Below are positions 24,756-34,547 of a stretch of DNA of 64,000 nt, piece after piece (the first letter of the stretch is position 1; each line of letters starts with the position of its first letter). The stretch is from Hymenobacter daecheongensis DSM 21074 (GTDB taxonomy: Bacteria > Bacteroidota > Bacteroidia > Cytophagales > Hymenobacteraceae). Made by a program: the position numbers and the translations under genes. Below the pieces are notes generated by a model, which had not been told where the DNA came from, searched no databases, and saw nothing but the letters and a program-made list of their open reading frames with translations. The stretch covers positions 124,001 through 188,000 of the forward strand of contig NZ_FQYN01000006.1 in assembly GCF_900141805.1 (NCBI RefSeq), written 5' to 3'.

Positions 24756-25640
24756 TCAGCCCGAAGCGGCCTGCCGGCGGCGCAAAAATTCGCGCAGCGC
24801 CGCATCCAGCGGCTCGGCGGTAGAAAGCTGGTGGTAGTCGAAGCCCTGACGGCGGGCGGCGTGGGCGGTGGTGCGCAGCCACTCGCGCAGCTGCTGCTGG
24901 TAGCCGGCTCGCTGGGCCTCGGCATTGAGCTGCACCGTTTGCCCCGATTCCAGATCCTGCAGCGTGACGCTTCCCTGATACGTGAAATTCAGCTCGTTGC
25001 CGGCCAGAAGGTGCAGCAGCAGCACCTCGCCCGACACAGCCCGCAGGCGGGCGAGCAGGGTCTGAATCTCGGCTTCTTCTTCGTATAAATCACTCAAGCA
25101 TACCGTAAGGGCGCGCTGGCGGCGGACCAGCAGCGGAGCCAACAGCGCCGCCTCCGGAAAGCGTCCTGCGCCGGTCGTGTTTTGCAGCGCCTGGTAGATG
25201 CGGGGCAGCTGGCGGGCATCGGGGCGGGCAGGCAGGTGCACTAGGCCGCCGGGGTGCAGAATACTGAGTGACACGGCATCGCCCTGCTGCTGGGCCAGGT
25301 AGGCCAGCGCGGCCAGCAGCAGGCGGCCGTAGTCGAGCTTGGTCAGGCCATTGTCGTCGCGGTGGTTCATGCTGGCGCTGGCATCGAGCAGCAGGTGCAC
25401 CGTGAGGCTGGTATCTACTTCCGATTCGCGCAGGTAGTAGCGGTCGGAGCGGGCGGCCAGGCGCCAGTCGAGGCGGCGCAGGTCGTCGCCGGGCTGGTAG
25501 GGGCGGTACTGGCTGAACTCCAGGCCCGCGCCCTGCCGTCGGCTCTGGTGGTGACCCGCCAAAAAGCCCTCGGCGGCCTTTCGGGCCGCCAGGGGCAGAT
25601 TGTGCAGGGAGTGCAGGAGTTCGGGAGTCAGCAGCGACAT
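24756..25640 (-). CDS. DUF58 domain protein
   Basis: 294 residues. The DUF58 signature EFSQYRPYQPGDDLRRLDWRLAARSDRYYLRESE spans about 42-75, followed by LLLDASASM, a DxSxS metal-site motif of von Willebrand A folds. MoxR-associated DUF58 proteins are thought to be the substrate adaptor for the AAA+ ATPase. It lies downstream of moxR in the same operon, about 75 bases apart, and upstream of the BatA-like gene. Confidence 0.9.
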   Translation of the reverse strand: MSLLTPELLHSLHNLPLAARKAAEGFLAGHHQSRRQGAGLEFSQYRPYQPGDDLRRLDWRLAARSDRYYLRESEVDTSLTVHLLLDASASMNHRDDNGLTKLDYGRLLLAALAYLAQQQGDAVSLSILHPGGLVHLPARPDARQLPRIYQALQNTTGAGRFPEAALLAPLLVRRQRALTVCLSDLYEEEAEIQTLLARLRAVSGEVLLLHLLAGNELNFTYQGSVTLQDLESGQTVQLNAEAQRAGYQQQLREWLRTTAHAARRQGFDYHQLSTAEPLDAALREFLRRRQAASG

Positions 25641-25716
25641 TTCACGCAGGGTCTCGCAGTGGTTTTCGCATGGTTTCGCAGTGGTGGTTCAAACCCTGCC
25701 ACACCTTGTGTGAATT

Positions 25717-26694
<978 letters not shown>

Positions 26695-26772
26695 CCAGAT
26701 AAGATTTCCCGCAGAGGTTCGCGGAGGTAGGCGCAGATTTTCGCGGAGGTTGTGCCGGAAAGAGTTGACAGG

Positions 26773-27396
26773 TTACGCAGTTAACGCATACAGCAGGATA
26801 TTCACCCCAAATTTCGTGTTGTCCTCCGCCAGAAAGCGCTTGTTGCGGAAGTCGTAGTCCCACTCGCAGCCGTAGTCTTTGTTGGAGTAGAGCACGCCGA
26901 GGCGGCCGTTTATTTCAATGCCTTTCAGGTAGTCGTGCACCAGGTCGTCGCCCCAGCCATTCAGCTCGAAGGTGGTAGGCGGCGGGCCGTCGGGGAAGGG
27001 GAAAAACTGCGCGTAAATCGGGTGCGTTTTCGGGAGCTTGCGCAGCGCCTCGGCCCCGAAGCACTGGCGCATCTGCTCCTCGAAGGAGCGGGCAAACAGG
27101 CCGTCGATGTCGTGGTTGCAGTCATCCACGAACACGAAGCCGCCGTTGCGCACGTACTGCGTGAAGTTCTGCTTTTCCGCGGCCGAAAACTGCACCAGGC
27201 GGTGGCCGGAAAGGTAGCAGAAGGGGTAATTAAAAAGCTCCGGACTGTCTAGGGCTACCACTTTTTCCTTCGGATTCACGGGCACCTTAGTGTACTGAAT
27301 CAGGGAGTGCAGCAGGTTGGCGGGCATCCGCTCGTCCACGGCATCCCAGTCGCCGGAGCGGTACTGCAGACGAACGAAAGTGAAAGGCGTGGGCAT
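26773..27396 (-). CDS. DUF4159 family protein, first gene of the MoxR operon
   Basis: 207 residues from the ATG at 27396 (MPTPFTFVRLQYRSGDWDAV); the upstream extension in the open frame was rejected. Landmarks: YRSGDWDAVDERMPANLLHSL, PFCYLSGH, NGGFVFVDDCNHDIDG, GHPIY-like PKTHPIYAQFF and a terminal NIKFGVNILLYALTA. DUF4159 has a flavodoxin/GATase-like fold and usually precedes moxR in Bacteroidota. Function unknown. It is divergent from the outer-membrane protein gene at 27556. Confidence 0.85.
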   Translation of the reverse strand: MPTPFTFVRLQYRSGDWDAVDERMPANLLHSLIQYTKVPVNPKEKVVALDSPELFNYPFCYLSGHRLVQFSAAEKQNFTQYVRNGGFVFVDDCNHDIDGLFARSFEEQMRQCFGAEALRKLPKTHPIYAQFFPFPDGPPPTTFELNGWGDDLVHDYLKGIEINGRLGVLYSNKDYGCEWDYDFRNKRFLAEDNTKFGVNILLYALTA

Positions 27397-27555
27397 GAGG
27401 CGGCGGGGCGAAGAAGCCGGGCCAAGGACGGGAACAAATCCGGAAAGGTGGCTTCGCCGACCGGCAATAATTGTGGCCCCCGCCAGCGTTATTGAAATTG
27501 CGTTGCCGAAAGCCAACCTTTGTCCCGGCTTACTTCCACGCTCACTTCCCGCGCT

Positions 27556-28173
27556 ATGAAACGTCTGCTTCTACTGCTGCCCGCCCTGCTGGCGCTGCAC
27601 ACGGCCCAGGGCCAGTTTGGCCTGAAAGCCGGCGCGAATGCCGCCGTGCTGGATGGTAAAATCAACGAAAGCACCCGCTACAAGACCTATTACCACGCCG
27701 GTCTGCTCTACCAGTACAAGCTTATCGGCCCCGTCTCGCTGCAGCCCGAGCTGCTGTACTCGCTGCAGGGCACCGAAACCAAGTCTGACTTCGAGAACTA
27801 CGACACCAAGCTGCACTACCTCACGCTGCCCATTCTGGCCAAAGTATCAGTGGGGCCGGTGTTTGTGGAAGGCGGGCCGCAGTTCGGGGTGCTGCTCACG
27901 GCCCGCGACGCGGGCACGATGCTGGTATCAGCTCCCGGCACCACGGCGCAGTATGGCAGCACCAGCCGGCAGGTAGAGGATAACTTCAAGAAAGGCGACT
28001 TCAGCCTATGCGCCGGCGCGGGCCTCAAGCTGGGCCCGGTGCTGCTCGGCGGCCGCTTCAATGCCGGCATCAACGACATCAACGATGTGAAAAACGTGTC
28101 CGGCGTAAACGACGCAAAGCTGCACAACCGCGTATTTCAGGCCTACGTGGCAGTGCAGCTCGGCGACGATTAG
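27556..28173 (+). CDS. Outer-membrane beta-barrel protein (PorT-like)
   Basis: 205 residues from the ATG at 27556. Signal peptide MKRLLLLLPALLALHTAQGQ, then alternating beta strands typical of the 8-stranded OMP_b-brl family: FGLKAGANAAVLDG, YYHAGLLYQYKLIGPVSLQPELLYSLQG, LTLPILAKVSVGPVFVEGGPQFGVLL. The C-terminus ends with a hydrophobic strand (VFQAYVAVQLGDD). Upstream is a candidate promoter with AACCTTTG near 27515. Probably a small porin or surface barrel; specificity unknown. Confidence 0.85.
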   Translation: MKRLLLLLPALLALHTAQGQFGLKAGANAAVLDGKINESTRYKTYYHAGLLYQYKLIGPVSLQPELLYSLQGTETKSDFENYDTKLHYLTLPILAKVSVGPVFVEGGPQFGVLLTARDAGTMLVSAPGTTAQYGSTSRQVEDNFKKGDFSLCAGAGLKLGPVLLGGRFNAGINDINDVKNVSGVNDAKLHNRVFQAYVAVQLGDD

Positions 28174-28182
28174 TAGAGCGAG

Positions 28183-28569
28183 CTATTTTTTGCCGGGGTC
28201 TTTGGTGCCGCAGCGGTCGGCGGTTTCCAGGCACGTTAGCACCACGGCTACGTCGGCCAAGCTGCCGGCCGCCACGGTCCCGCCTTTGGTGTAGCCAATG
28301 CGCAGCACCTGCCCATCCTGCTGCTGGGGTTGGTAAGCATCCCAGGCTGGCCCGGTAGGCTGCAGCCTGGTGCCATCGGCCAGTACCAGCGTGGTGTGCT
28401 CGGTGGGGCACATCAGCGTCTTGCCGGGGCACAGGCGCACCGTGGCCGGCGTGCCACAGGCGGTATTGGGCTCCACATTTTCCTTTTTGGTGCAGCCAGT
28501 CAGGCTCAGGCCAGCCAGCAGGCTCAGGCCGAGCAGGATCGGGGAGGCGGAAGTAGAAATGGAGCGCAT
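28183..28569 (-). CDS. Small lipoprotein, unknown
   Basis: 128 residues. Lipobox LSLTGC with Cys at about 26. The mature part has several cysteines (CGTPATVRLCPGKTLMCPTEH, CLETADRCGTK), suggesting disulfides, and a beta-rich middle (TTLVLADGTRLQPTG, VLRIGYTKGG). It is convergent with the OMP gene, stops only 10 bases apart. Family not recognised. Confidence 0.7.
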   Translation of the reverse strand: MRSISTSASPILLGLSLLAGLSLTGCTKKENVEPNTACGTPATVRLCPGKTLMCPTEHTTLVLADGTRLQPTGPAWDAYQPQQQDGQVLRIGYTKGGTVAAGSLADVAVVLTCLETADRCGTKDPGKK

Positions 28570-28709
28570 ACCGAGAAGGGTTGAAGTGAGGAAAAGCAGG
28601 CTGCTTGCTACAGCCTGGCCAGCCCAAACCGGCCAGCTTATTTAGGAGAGCCGGCCGCCGCCGGGATGGTTGCACGGGAGGGTGTTGGAATATAACGAAT
28701 CTTGCCAGT

Positions 28710-28758
28710 GCGAATGAAAAAGCCGCCAGCCTTGATGGCTGGCGGCTTTTTCATTCGC
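28710..28758. terminator. Long bidirectional hairpin terminator
   Basis: A perfect 22-base-pair stem (28710-28731 with 28737-28758, five-base loop) with T-rich tracts near both ends of the stem. It is well placed for the minus-strand PmbA unit. Confidence 0.8.
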
Positions 28759-28805
28759 TCAACTTTAGCAGTCCTCCGGTCTGTGTGTGGAAAAAACCTA
28801 CACAA

Positions 28806-28846
28806 CGCGCAGGAACTCGCTTCGCTCGTGGCGGAACGGATTTTCG
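28806..28846. repeat. GGAACTCGC-type interspersed repeat, copy A
   Basis: About 40 bases beginning CGCGCAGGAACTCGCTTCGC; a second copy in the opposite orientation is at 53004-53043 (about 85 percent identical by eye). It lies just downstream of the PmbA-like stop. Confidence 0.6.
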
Positions 28847-28860
28847 CCGTACCACGCACC

Positions 28861-30180
28861 TTATACCGCGTCGGAAAGGCTGGTAAAGGTGAACTCGCGG
28901 ATTTTGAGCGGGGGCACTAGGTTGCCGTCTACGCGCTGGGGCTTGCCGAGGGCCTCCAGGTTGTTGAGCATGATAATGGGGCTCTCATTGAAGCGGAAGT
29001 TCTTCACCGGGTGCTTGATCTTGCCGTTTTCGATGTAGAACGTGCCGTCGCGCGTCAGGCCGGTGTAGAGCAGCGTCTGCGGATCGACGGCGCGGATGTA
29101 CCACAGGCGCGTGACCAGAATGCCTTTGGCGGTGCCCTTAATCATGTCCTGCACGCTCTGGGTGCCGCCTTCCATGATCCAGCCGCCGGGCGCGGGCAGG
29201 TCCGGAATGCCGGCTTTCTGGGCCCAGAAGCGCGAGGAATACAGGTTTTTGACTACGCCCTTCTCAATCCAGGCCACGCGCTTCTGCGGGCGGCCGTCGC
29301 CGGCAAATACGCGGCCGGGGAGGTCGGCGCTGCTGGGGTCGGAGTAGATGCTGACGCGCTCATCGAAGAGCTTTTCGCCCTTCTTGATGCCGCCACCCTT
29401 CTTGCTCAGGAAGCTGCGGCCCTCGCCGGCCGCGCGGGCATCCATCGACTCCATCATGTTGCTCAGCAACTCGACCGAGGCCGCGGGCTCCAGAATCACG
29501 GTGTATTTGCCGGGCTCAATGGCTTTGGCCGCCACCGAGCCGGCGGCTTTGTCGGCGGCAATCTGGGTGAGGCGGCCGGCATCGAACTTGCTGGCATCGT
29601 TGTAGTCGGCCACGGCGTAGCCCGAGCCGGTGCCGTCGGGCGTGCGCACCGTCACGGAGTATTCCAGGCTGGTATAGGGCTGGTAAGCTTCCAGGCCCTT
29701 GCTGTTGCGGCGGGCCGTGAACCCGGCCGTATCATTCAGAAAACCGGCCGAAGTGAGTTTGCGCTTCTCGCAGAGGTTCAGGCTGGCGGCCGTTTGCTGG
29801 GCGCGGTAGTCGGGCGTGATGTTGGCGGTGCTTTGCACGAAGGCCTTCGAACCATCCAGGTACTGCTGGGGGCCCAGCAGGGGCATGTATTCGGGGCTTT
29901 CGGGGGCGAGGCGGGCTATTTCCTCGACCCGCTGCACGCAGCGGCGCAGGGTCGCGTCGTCGAATTCGTTGCAGGTGGCCACGCCGCTGCGCTTGCCAAA
30001 CCGCGCCTCTACGCTGAGCTGCACGTTATCAACGGCTCCGCTGGTGCTGATGGCGTTGCGGGCCGAGCGCACGTTGCCGCCCGTCTGCCCGCTGAGCGTC
30101 GCCTCGCACTCGTCGGCCGTGCTGAAGCTGAGCACCTTTTTGAGGATATTCTGTGCTTCGTCTTTAGAGAGTATTGCCAT
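28861..30180 (-). CDS. PmbA/TldE-like metalloprotease subunit
   Basis: 439 residues from the ATG at 30180 (MAILSKDEAQNILKKVL); the upstream extension was ignored. Typical PmbA/TldE pattern with no HExxxH motif: GNVRSARNAISTSGAVDNV near 35, ARFGKRSGVATCNEFD, KYTVILEPAASVELLSNMM, GWIMEGGTQSVQDMIKGTAKGILVTRLWY, FYIENGKIKHPVKNFRF. In Escherichia coli TldD/TldE form a heterodimeric zinc protease. It lies directly downstream of the TldD-like gene. Confidence 0.85.
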   Translation of the reverse strand: MAILSKDEAQNILKKVLSFSTADECEATLSGQTGGNVRSARNAISTSGAVDNVQLSVEARFGKRSGVATCNEFDDATLRRCVQRVEEIARLAPESPEYMPLLGPQQYLDGSKAFVQSTANITPDYRAQQTAASLNLCEKRKLTSAGFLNDTAGFTARRNSKGLEAYQPYTSLEYSVTVRTPDGTGSGYAVADYNDASKFDAGRLTQIAADKAAGSVAAKAIEPGKYTVILEPAASVELLSNMMESMDARAAGEGRSFLSKKGGGIKKGEKLFDERVSIYSDPSSADLPGRVFAGDGRPQKRVAWIEKGVVKNLYSSRFWAQKAGIPDLPAPGGWIMEGGTQSVQDMIKGTAKGILVTRLWYIRAVDPQTLLYTGLTRDGTFYIENGKIKHPVKNFRFNESPIIMLNNLEALGKPQRVDGNLVPPLKIREFTFTSLSDAV

Positions 30181-30276
30181 GTTTTTTTCGAATGTGCGAA
30201 ATGTGGAAAATGCGGGGTGAATGTGAAAAATACCACGGCACACCGGCCATACTATTTGCATTACCCACATTAAAAT

Positions 30277-31926
30277 TTATCCCACTTTGCGGGCCGTATT
30301 GATAATATTAACTCCGTTAAAGCGCGTGGTGCTGCTGCCGTGGCTGACGGCCGACACCTGCGAGGGCTGGCCTTTACCGTCGAAAAAGGAGCCGAACAAG
30401 CGGTAGTCCGACTCGTCGCAGATGGCCGCGCAGCTGTTCCAGAACTCCTGGGTGTTGGCCTGGTAGGCCACGTCTTCCAGCTGGCCCACGATTTTGCCCT
30501 TCTCGATGGCGTAGAACACTGTGCCGCCAAACTGGAAGTTGTAGCGCTGCTGGTCGATGGAGTAAGAGCCGCGGCCGGCGATGTAGATGCCTTTGTCCAC
30601 GCCTTTGATCATGTCGTCCACGCTCATTTTCTGCTGGCCGGGCTTGAGACTGATGTTGGCCATGCGCTGAAACTGCACATCCTGCCACGACTGCGCGTAG
30701 CAGCACCCATCCGACTCCTCTTGCCCCACAATGGCGGCTTGGTCGCGGATTTTCTGGTAGTCCACCAGCGTACCGTCTTTTATGATGTCCCACTGCTTGG
30801 TTTTCACGCCTTCGTCGTCGTAGCCCACCGCGCCGAGCGAGCCGGGCTGGGTTTTGTCGGCGAAGATGTTCACCAGCTTCGAGCCGTAGGGCTGTTTTTT
30901 GGCCTTCCACTCCAGCGTGGCGAAGCTGGTGCCAGCGTAGTTGGCCTCGTAGCCCAGCACCCGGTCCAGCTCGGTAGCGTGGCCGATGCTTTCGTGAATG
31001 GTGAGGCCCAGGTGGTTGGGGTCGAGCACGATGTCGTACTTGCCCGGCGTCACGGATTTGGCCGTGAGCTTACCCTTGGCCTGCTGGGCGGCCAGGGCCG
31101 CGTCTTCCAGCATGTCGTAGCTGTTTTTGTAGCCGATGAGGCCCGTGCCGGCCGGCCCGGCAATCTTGTCGGCGGCCTTGGGCGTCAGGTACTCATAGCC
31201 CAGACCCATGGGCGCGCTGAGGGCTTCGCGGGTGCGGAATTTGCCAGAGGCGCGGTCTACGGCCGTTACACCGAACGTGGGCCAGATGCGGTGCACGTCC
31301 TGATCGATGTAGGAGCCGTCGGTGCTGGCAAAATACTTCTGCTCGTTGATCTGAAACAGCGACGAGTTCACGAAGCTGGCCCCGTTGTCGAGGGCCTTGG
31401 CGTTGGCGGCCAGCAGCAGCTCTACTTTCTGGGCAATGGGCACCTCAAAGGCACTCTGCTGAATCGGGGTTTTCCAGCTCACCTCGCCGTAGCCCTGCTG
31501 CGGAGCGAGGTTTACCTGGCCCTTCTGCACTTTCGCGTTGGCTTTGGCAATGGCCACGGCCAGCTGCGCGGCTTTGGCCAGCCCGGCTTCGGTCACGGTG
31601 TTGGTGGCCGCGAAGCCCCAGTTGCCGTTGGCCAGCACCCGCACGCCCGCGCCGTAGCTTTCGCCGCTGGCAATGTTCTGCACCTGCTTTTCGCGGGTGA
31701 AAATGCTCTGGTTGAGGTAGCGCCCGATGCGCACGTCGGCGTAGGTAGCCCCCGCGGATTTGGCGGCGTTGAGGGCCGCGTCGGCCAGCCGCTTTTTCAG
31801 GGCCGGATCCACGGTTTCCAGCAGCCGCTCGGGGTCTACCAGCGTGCCGCCGAAGCTGGGGATGCCCGGCAGAAACAGAGCCCCGGCCGCTAAGCTGGTC
31901 AGCCCTACAAAGTCGCGTCGTTTCAA
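30277..31926 (-). CDS. TldD-like zinc metalloprotease with Tat-type signal
   Basis: 549 residues if started at the TTG at 31924-31926, giving M(L)KRRDFVGLTSLAAGALFLPG, a twin-arginine-type signal; the upstream ATG at 32022 adds 32 unlikely residues. The TldD catalytic motif HESIGHATELDRVLG (HExxxH) is intact. Other landmarks: GVRVLANGNWGFA, TDGSYIDQDVHRIWP, GSYSIDQQRYNFQFGG. TldD is cytoplasmic in E. coli; here an export signal suggests a periplasmic form. Its PmbA-like partner is encoded next, about 96 bases on. Confidence 0.85.
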   Translation of the reverse strand: MKRRDFVGLTSLAAGALFLPGIPSFGGTLVDPERLLETVDPALKKRLADAALNAAKSAGATYADVRIGRYLNQSIFTREKQVQNIASGESYGAGVRVLANGNWGFAATNTVTEAGLAKAAQLAVAIAKANAKVQKGQVNLAPQQGYGEVSWKTPIQQSAFEVPIAQKVELLLAANAKALDNGASFVNSSLFQINEQKYFASTDGSYIDQDVHRIWPTFGVTAVDRASGKFRTREALSAPMGLGYEYLTPKAADKIAGPAGTGLIGYKNSYDMLEDAALAAQQAKGKLTAKSVTPGKYDIVLDPNHLGLTIHESIGHATELDRVLGYEANYAGTSFATLEWKAKKQPYGSKLVNIFADKTQPGSLGAVGYDDEGVKTKQWDIIKDGTLVDYQKIRDQAAIVGQEESDGCCYAQSWQDVQFQRMANISLKPGQQKMSVDDMIKGVDKGIYIAGRGSYSIDQQRYNFQFGGTVFYAIEKGKIVGQLEDVAYQANTQEFWNSCAAICDESDYRLFGSFFDGKGQPSQVSAVSHGSSTTRFNGVNIINTARKVG

Positions 31927-32012
31927 GAGGTAGAAGTTTGGTGGATGGAAGAAGGAAGGGGTGAGCAGTTTAGGCAGAAATCCGGGAAAATTTAATTCTA
32001 TGGACGGGCAGG

Positions 32013-32039
32013 GTAGGGGCACGTTGCACGCGCCCCTAC
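32013..32039. repeat. Short palindrome overlapping the mcrC stop
   Basis: GTAGGGGC (32013-32020) and GCCCCTAC (32032-32039) flank an 11-base spacer with GTGC/GCAC-type symmetry. The arm spans the mcrC stop codon. Related in style to the GTAGAGACGC element at 58376. Confidence 0.6.
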
Positions 32040-33064
32040 AGCAGGGCCAGCAAATCGGCTTTGATGCCGGGCCAGGGCTGGTTCAGATCAATCGTGACCA
32101 CGCGCACGGGGTGGCCGCCCAGGGTGTAGCGCACATCCACCATCTGCGCGGCGGCGGGGTAGAGCAGGATGCCTTCCAGCTGCTGGCCGGGCAGCGTGGG
32201 CTGGTTCTGCAGGTAGGCGTAAAGCTGATATAAGTGCGGTGAAATCAGCTTCTGCTGATCGTAGCGCGGGCGCAGGGCGGCGGCGTAGTACTTCGTGTCG
32301 AGGATGATTTTGCGGGCCGGGCTTTCCAGCGAGGTGTCCGTAATCATGGCTGGGAGCAGGGCCAGGTCGGCGGCCGAGCCGGCTTCGGCCCGCCACTGAA
32401 TCGTTTCGGAAAGTACCCGGAACTGGCGCTGCTCCAAGCGGTAGAAGTTGCGCACGAACTGCTCAAACAGCTGGGCCATCAGCCTCTCGTCGCGGCGAAA
32501 GTCGCGGAAGCGGGTGCGGCCCGTGGCGGCGGCTTCGGGCAGGGCGCTGCGCTGAATAAGCTCGCACACATTCAGCAAAAATGCCTCCGCCCCCGACAGC
32601 CGCAGCCGGCGCACCGCCCGCAGCGCCGCCCCCGAAAGCGGCATGGGCACAACGCTGGCCGGGAAGCGCCGCCGCAGATTCTGGATGTCGTGGCGCAGCG
32701 CGGCCGGCAGGCTGCGCCCGGTGCTTAGCTGCGTGAGCGTGCCCAGCAGCAGACTATTGAACGGCGTATCTGGCCCCAGCTTATCGTATTGGCACACGGC
32801 GCGGCCCCGGCGCAGCAGGTCGCGGCTCAGGCTATCGGCCAGCAGCAGGCGGCCGCGCAGCTCGCCCAGTTCCTCGCGCCGCTCCGAATACGCGTTTTCC
32901 AGCCCCCGCCGCAGCAGCCGGCTCGTGCCGCTGGCCAGCACCTGCGCCAGCAGCTCCAACGGCCGCTGAAACGCGGCAGCCTCGGTGCTCAGCAGCGCCT
33001 CCTGCTCCGGCAGCCGGTTCCAGGCATAGCAAAGCAGGTAGTACAGGTTCTGGATCGGGACCAC
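32036..33064 (-). CDS. mcrC: McrC-like component of an McrBC restriction system
   Basis: 342 residues from the GTG at 33064 (VVPIQNLYYLLCYAWNRL); a further in-frame 21 residues upstream are encoded by an ATCCG-type repeat and look non-native. McrC landmarks: PIQNLYYLLCYAWN, the nuclease core with a DxK-type motif (DTSLESPARKIILDTKYYAA, PD-(D/E)xK fold), and a C-terminal GGHPVRVVTIDL. McrC cleaves DNA after recruitment by the McrB GTPase. It is separated from mcrB by about 185 bases holding a palindrome and a repeat. Confidence 0.85.
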   Translation of the reverse strand: MVPIQNLYYLLCYAWNRLPEQEALLSTEAAAFQRPLELLAQVLASGTSRLLRRGLENAYSERREELGELRGRLLLADSLSRDLLRRGRAVCQYDKLGPDTPFNSLLLGTLTQLSTGRSLPAALRHDIQNLRRRFPASVVPMPLSGAALRAVRRLRLSGAEAFLLNVCELIQRSALPEAAATGRTRFRDFRRDERLMAQLFEQFVRNFYRLEQRQFRVLSETIQWRAEAGSAADLALLPAMITDTSLESPARKIILDTKYYAAALRPRYDQQKLISPHLYQLYAYLQNQPTLPGQQLEGILLYPAAAQMVDVRYTLGGHPVRVVTIDLNQPWPGIKADLLALL

Positions 33065-33103
33065 GGATTCGGATGGATTTTTCGGATTACGCGGATTTTG
33101 GGG
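33061..33103. repeat. ATCCG-type repeat at the mcrC start, copy A
   Basis: On the minus strand, repeated AATCCG blocks end with AATCCGTGGTCCC, where GTG is the probable mcrC start. A second copy is at 57301-57344, also ending just before a gene. Confidence 0.65.
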
Positions 33104-33139
33104 ACGATTCAGCCAAGGCTTGTGCATAGTAAACCGTTA

Positions 33140-33242
33140 GAACGTCATTCCGAGCGAAGTCGAGGAATCTCGCGTGCTGACACGGGATTAGTAATCTGAC
33201 ATCAGCACGCGAGATTCCTCGGCTGCGCTCGGAATGACGTTC
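33140..33242. repeat. GTCATTCCGAG palindromic element between mcrB and mcrC
   Basis: 41-base arms (33140-33180 and 33202-33242) are reverse complements with two mismatches over 41, and the spacer is about 21 bases. Outer end GAACGTCATTCCGAG, inner end ATCTCGCGTGCTGA. Each arm holds its own internal short stem (ATTCC / GGAAT). Confidence 0.9.
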
Positions 33243-33248
33243 TTTTGG

Positions 33249-34547
33249 CTACGGGCGCAGCAACCTCTTTGTCTGGGCGGCGGCTTTGGCGGGCTGGTCG
33301 AGCCAGTACTCATCCAGCAGCGGCCCGATTTCCTGCTCCAGTATCAGCGTGAGCCATTCTTCGGCCTCGGCCGGCTCGACGGGCGGCTGGCAGAAATAGC
33401 TGTGGCCCAGTTGAAAATCGGGGCCTAAGTCCGGGTCGTCGGCAATGGTTTGGTTCAGCTCGGTGAGCCGCGCCACCAGGCGGCTGATAACCGGTTTGGG
33501 TACGCCTTTTTCAGCCAGAAATCCTTGCAGGGCGGGGCCAAATTCCGGCTCCATTCGGATGAAGGCAAAGCGGCGGCGCAGAGCATAGTCCAGCGGGGCG
33601 AGGGAACGGTCGGCGGTGTTCATGGTGCCGATAACGAACAGGTTCTCGGGCACGAAAAACCGCGGTGCTTCGGGCGGCGCGTAGGGCAGGCGCACGGCGT
33701 GGGCGGGGCCGCGCTTGTCGGCTTCGAGCAGTAGTAGCAACTCTCCGAAAATCCGGCTCACGTTGCCCCGGTTTATTTCATCAATGAGCAGGAAATACGG
33801 CTTTTCGGGTTCCTGGGCAGCTTTTTGGCAAAAACCAAGCAGCACGCCGGGCGTGAGCTGGAAGGTGCCGTGGGCATCGGGCCGGAAGCCCTGAATGAAG
33901 TCTTCGTAGCTGTAGCTGGGATGAAACTGCACCAGCTCCACGCGGGCCGCATCGGTAGCGCCCAACTCCAGCCAGGCCAGGCGGCGGGCCAGAAACGTTT
34001 TGCCGGTGCCGGGCGGGCCCTGCAGAATCAGGTTGCGGCGGCGGTGCAGCGCGGCCAGCGCCTGGGTCAGCGTTTTATCGGAAATGAACAGCTCCTGCCG
34101 GGCCTCGGCGCGGGTGTAGGGTTGCGGGACCGGGGCATAGTCGGCTTCCGGTTCGTGGGCTACGGCGGCAGCGGTTTTGGTGGGCGCGGCCGAGCGACCG
34201 GGGCCAGTGTACAGCTCCTGCATAGCTTCCTGAGCCACCACGTCGCCGTCGAGAGCCGGGGAATTGGCTAGGGTGGGGCGCTTGGTGGTAATGGTGAAGT
34301 CGAGGCGCTCGAGCACCTGGTTGGTGGGAGCTCCGGCGGGCAGGGGCCAGGCGGCGTCGGGCTGGGCGGTGGCCAGCCGCCACGCCTGCTGCGCCACGGC
34401 CCGCGGCGGGTAGCGCCGGCCCCGGTACACGAGGTCGTAGACGGTGCTGGCCGGAATGGCCAGGGCCGTGCGGTCGAGGTGGCGCAGGGCGCGCAGCACT
34501 TGCTCGCGGGTGAGCTGAGTGGGGTCGGCAGGAGGGGAGGCAGGCAT
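33249..34547 (-). CDS. mcrB: McrB-like AAA+ GTPase/ATPase with N-terminal head-like domain
   Basis: 432 residues from the ATG at 34547 (MPASPPADPT). Walker A GPPGTGKT at 177-184, Walker B LLIDE at 253-257, and the McrB-specific MNTADRS at 309-315, with RRRF following. Residues about 13-60 (REQVLRALRHLDRTALA, YDLVYRGRRYPPRAVAQQA) resemble the N-terminal 'head' domain of ScoMcrA-type modified-DNA endonucleases; this could read modified bases. McrBC restricts DNA with 5-methylcytosine or other modified bases and helps against modified phages. Confidence 0.9.
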   Translation of the reverse strand: MPASPPADPTQLTREQVLRALRHLDRTALAIPASTVYDLVYRGRRYPPRAVAQQAWRLATAQPDAAWPLPAGAPTNQVLERLDFTITTKRPTLANSPALDGDVVAQEAMQELYTGPGRSAAPTKTAAAVAHEPEADYAPVPQPYTRAEARQELFISDKTLTQALAALHRRRNLILQGPPGTGKTFLARRLAWLELGATDAARVELVQFHPSYSYEDFIQGFRPDAHGTFQLTPGVLLGFCQKAAQEPEKPYFLLIDEINRGNVSRIFGELLLLLEADKRGPAHAVRLPYAPPEAPRFFVPENLFVIGTMNTADRSLAPLDYALRRRFAFIRMEPEFGPALQGFLAEKGVPKPVISRLVARLTELNQTIADDPDLGPDFQLGHSYFCQPPVEPAEAEEWLTLILEQEIGPLLDEYWLDQPAKAAAQTKRLLRP

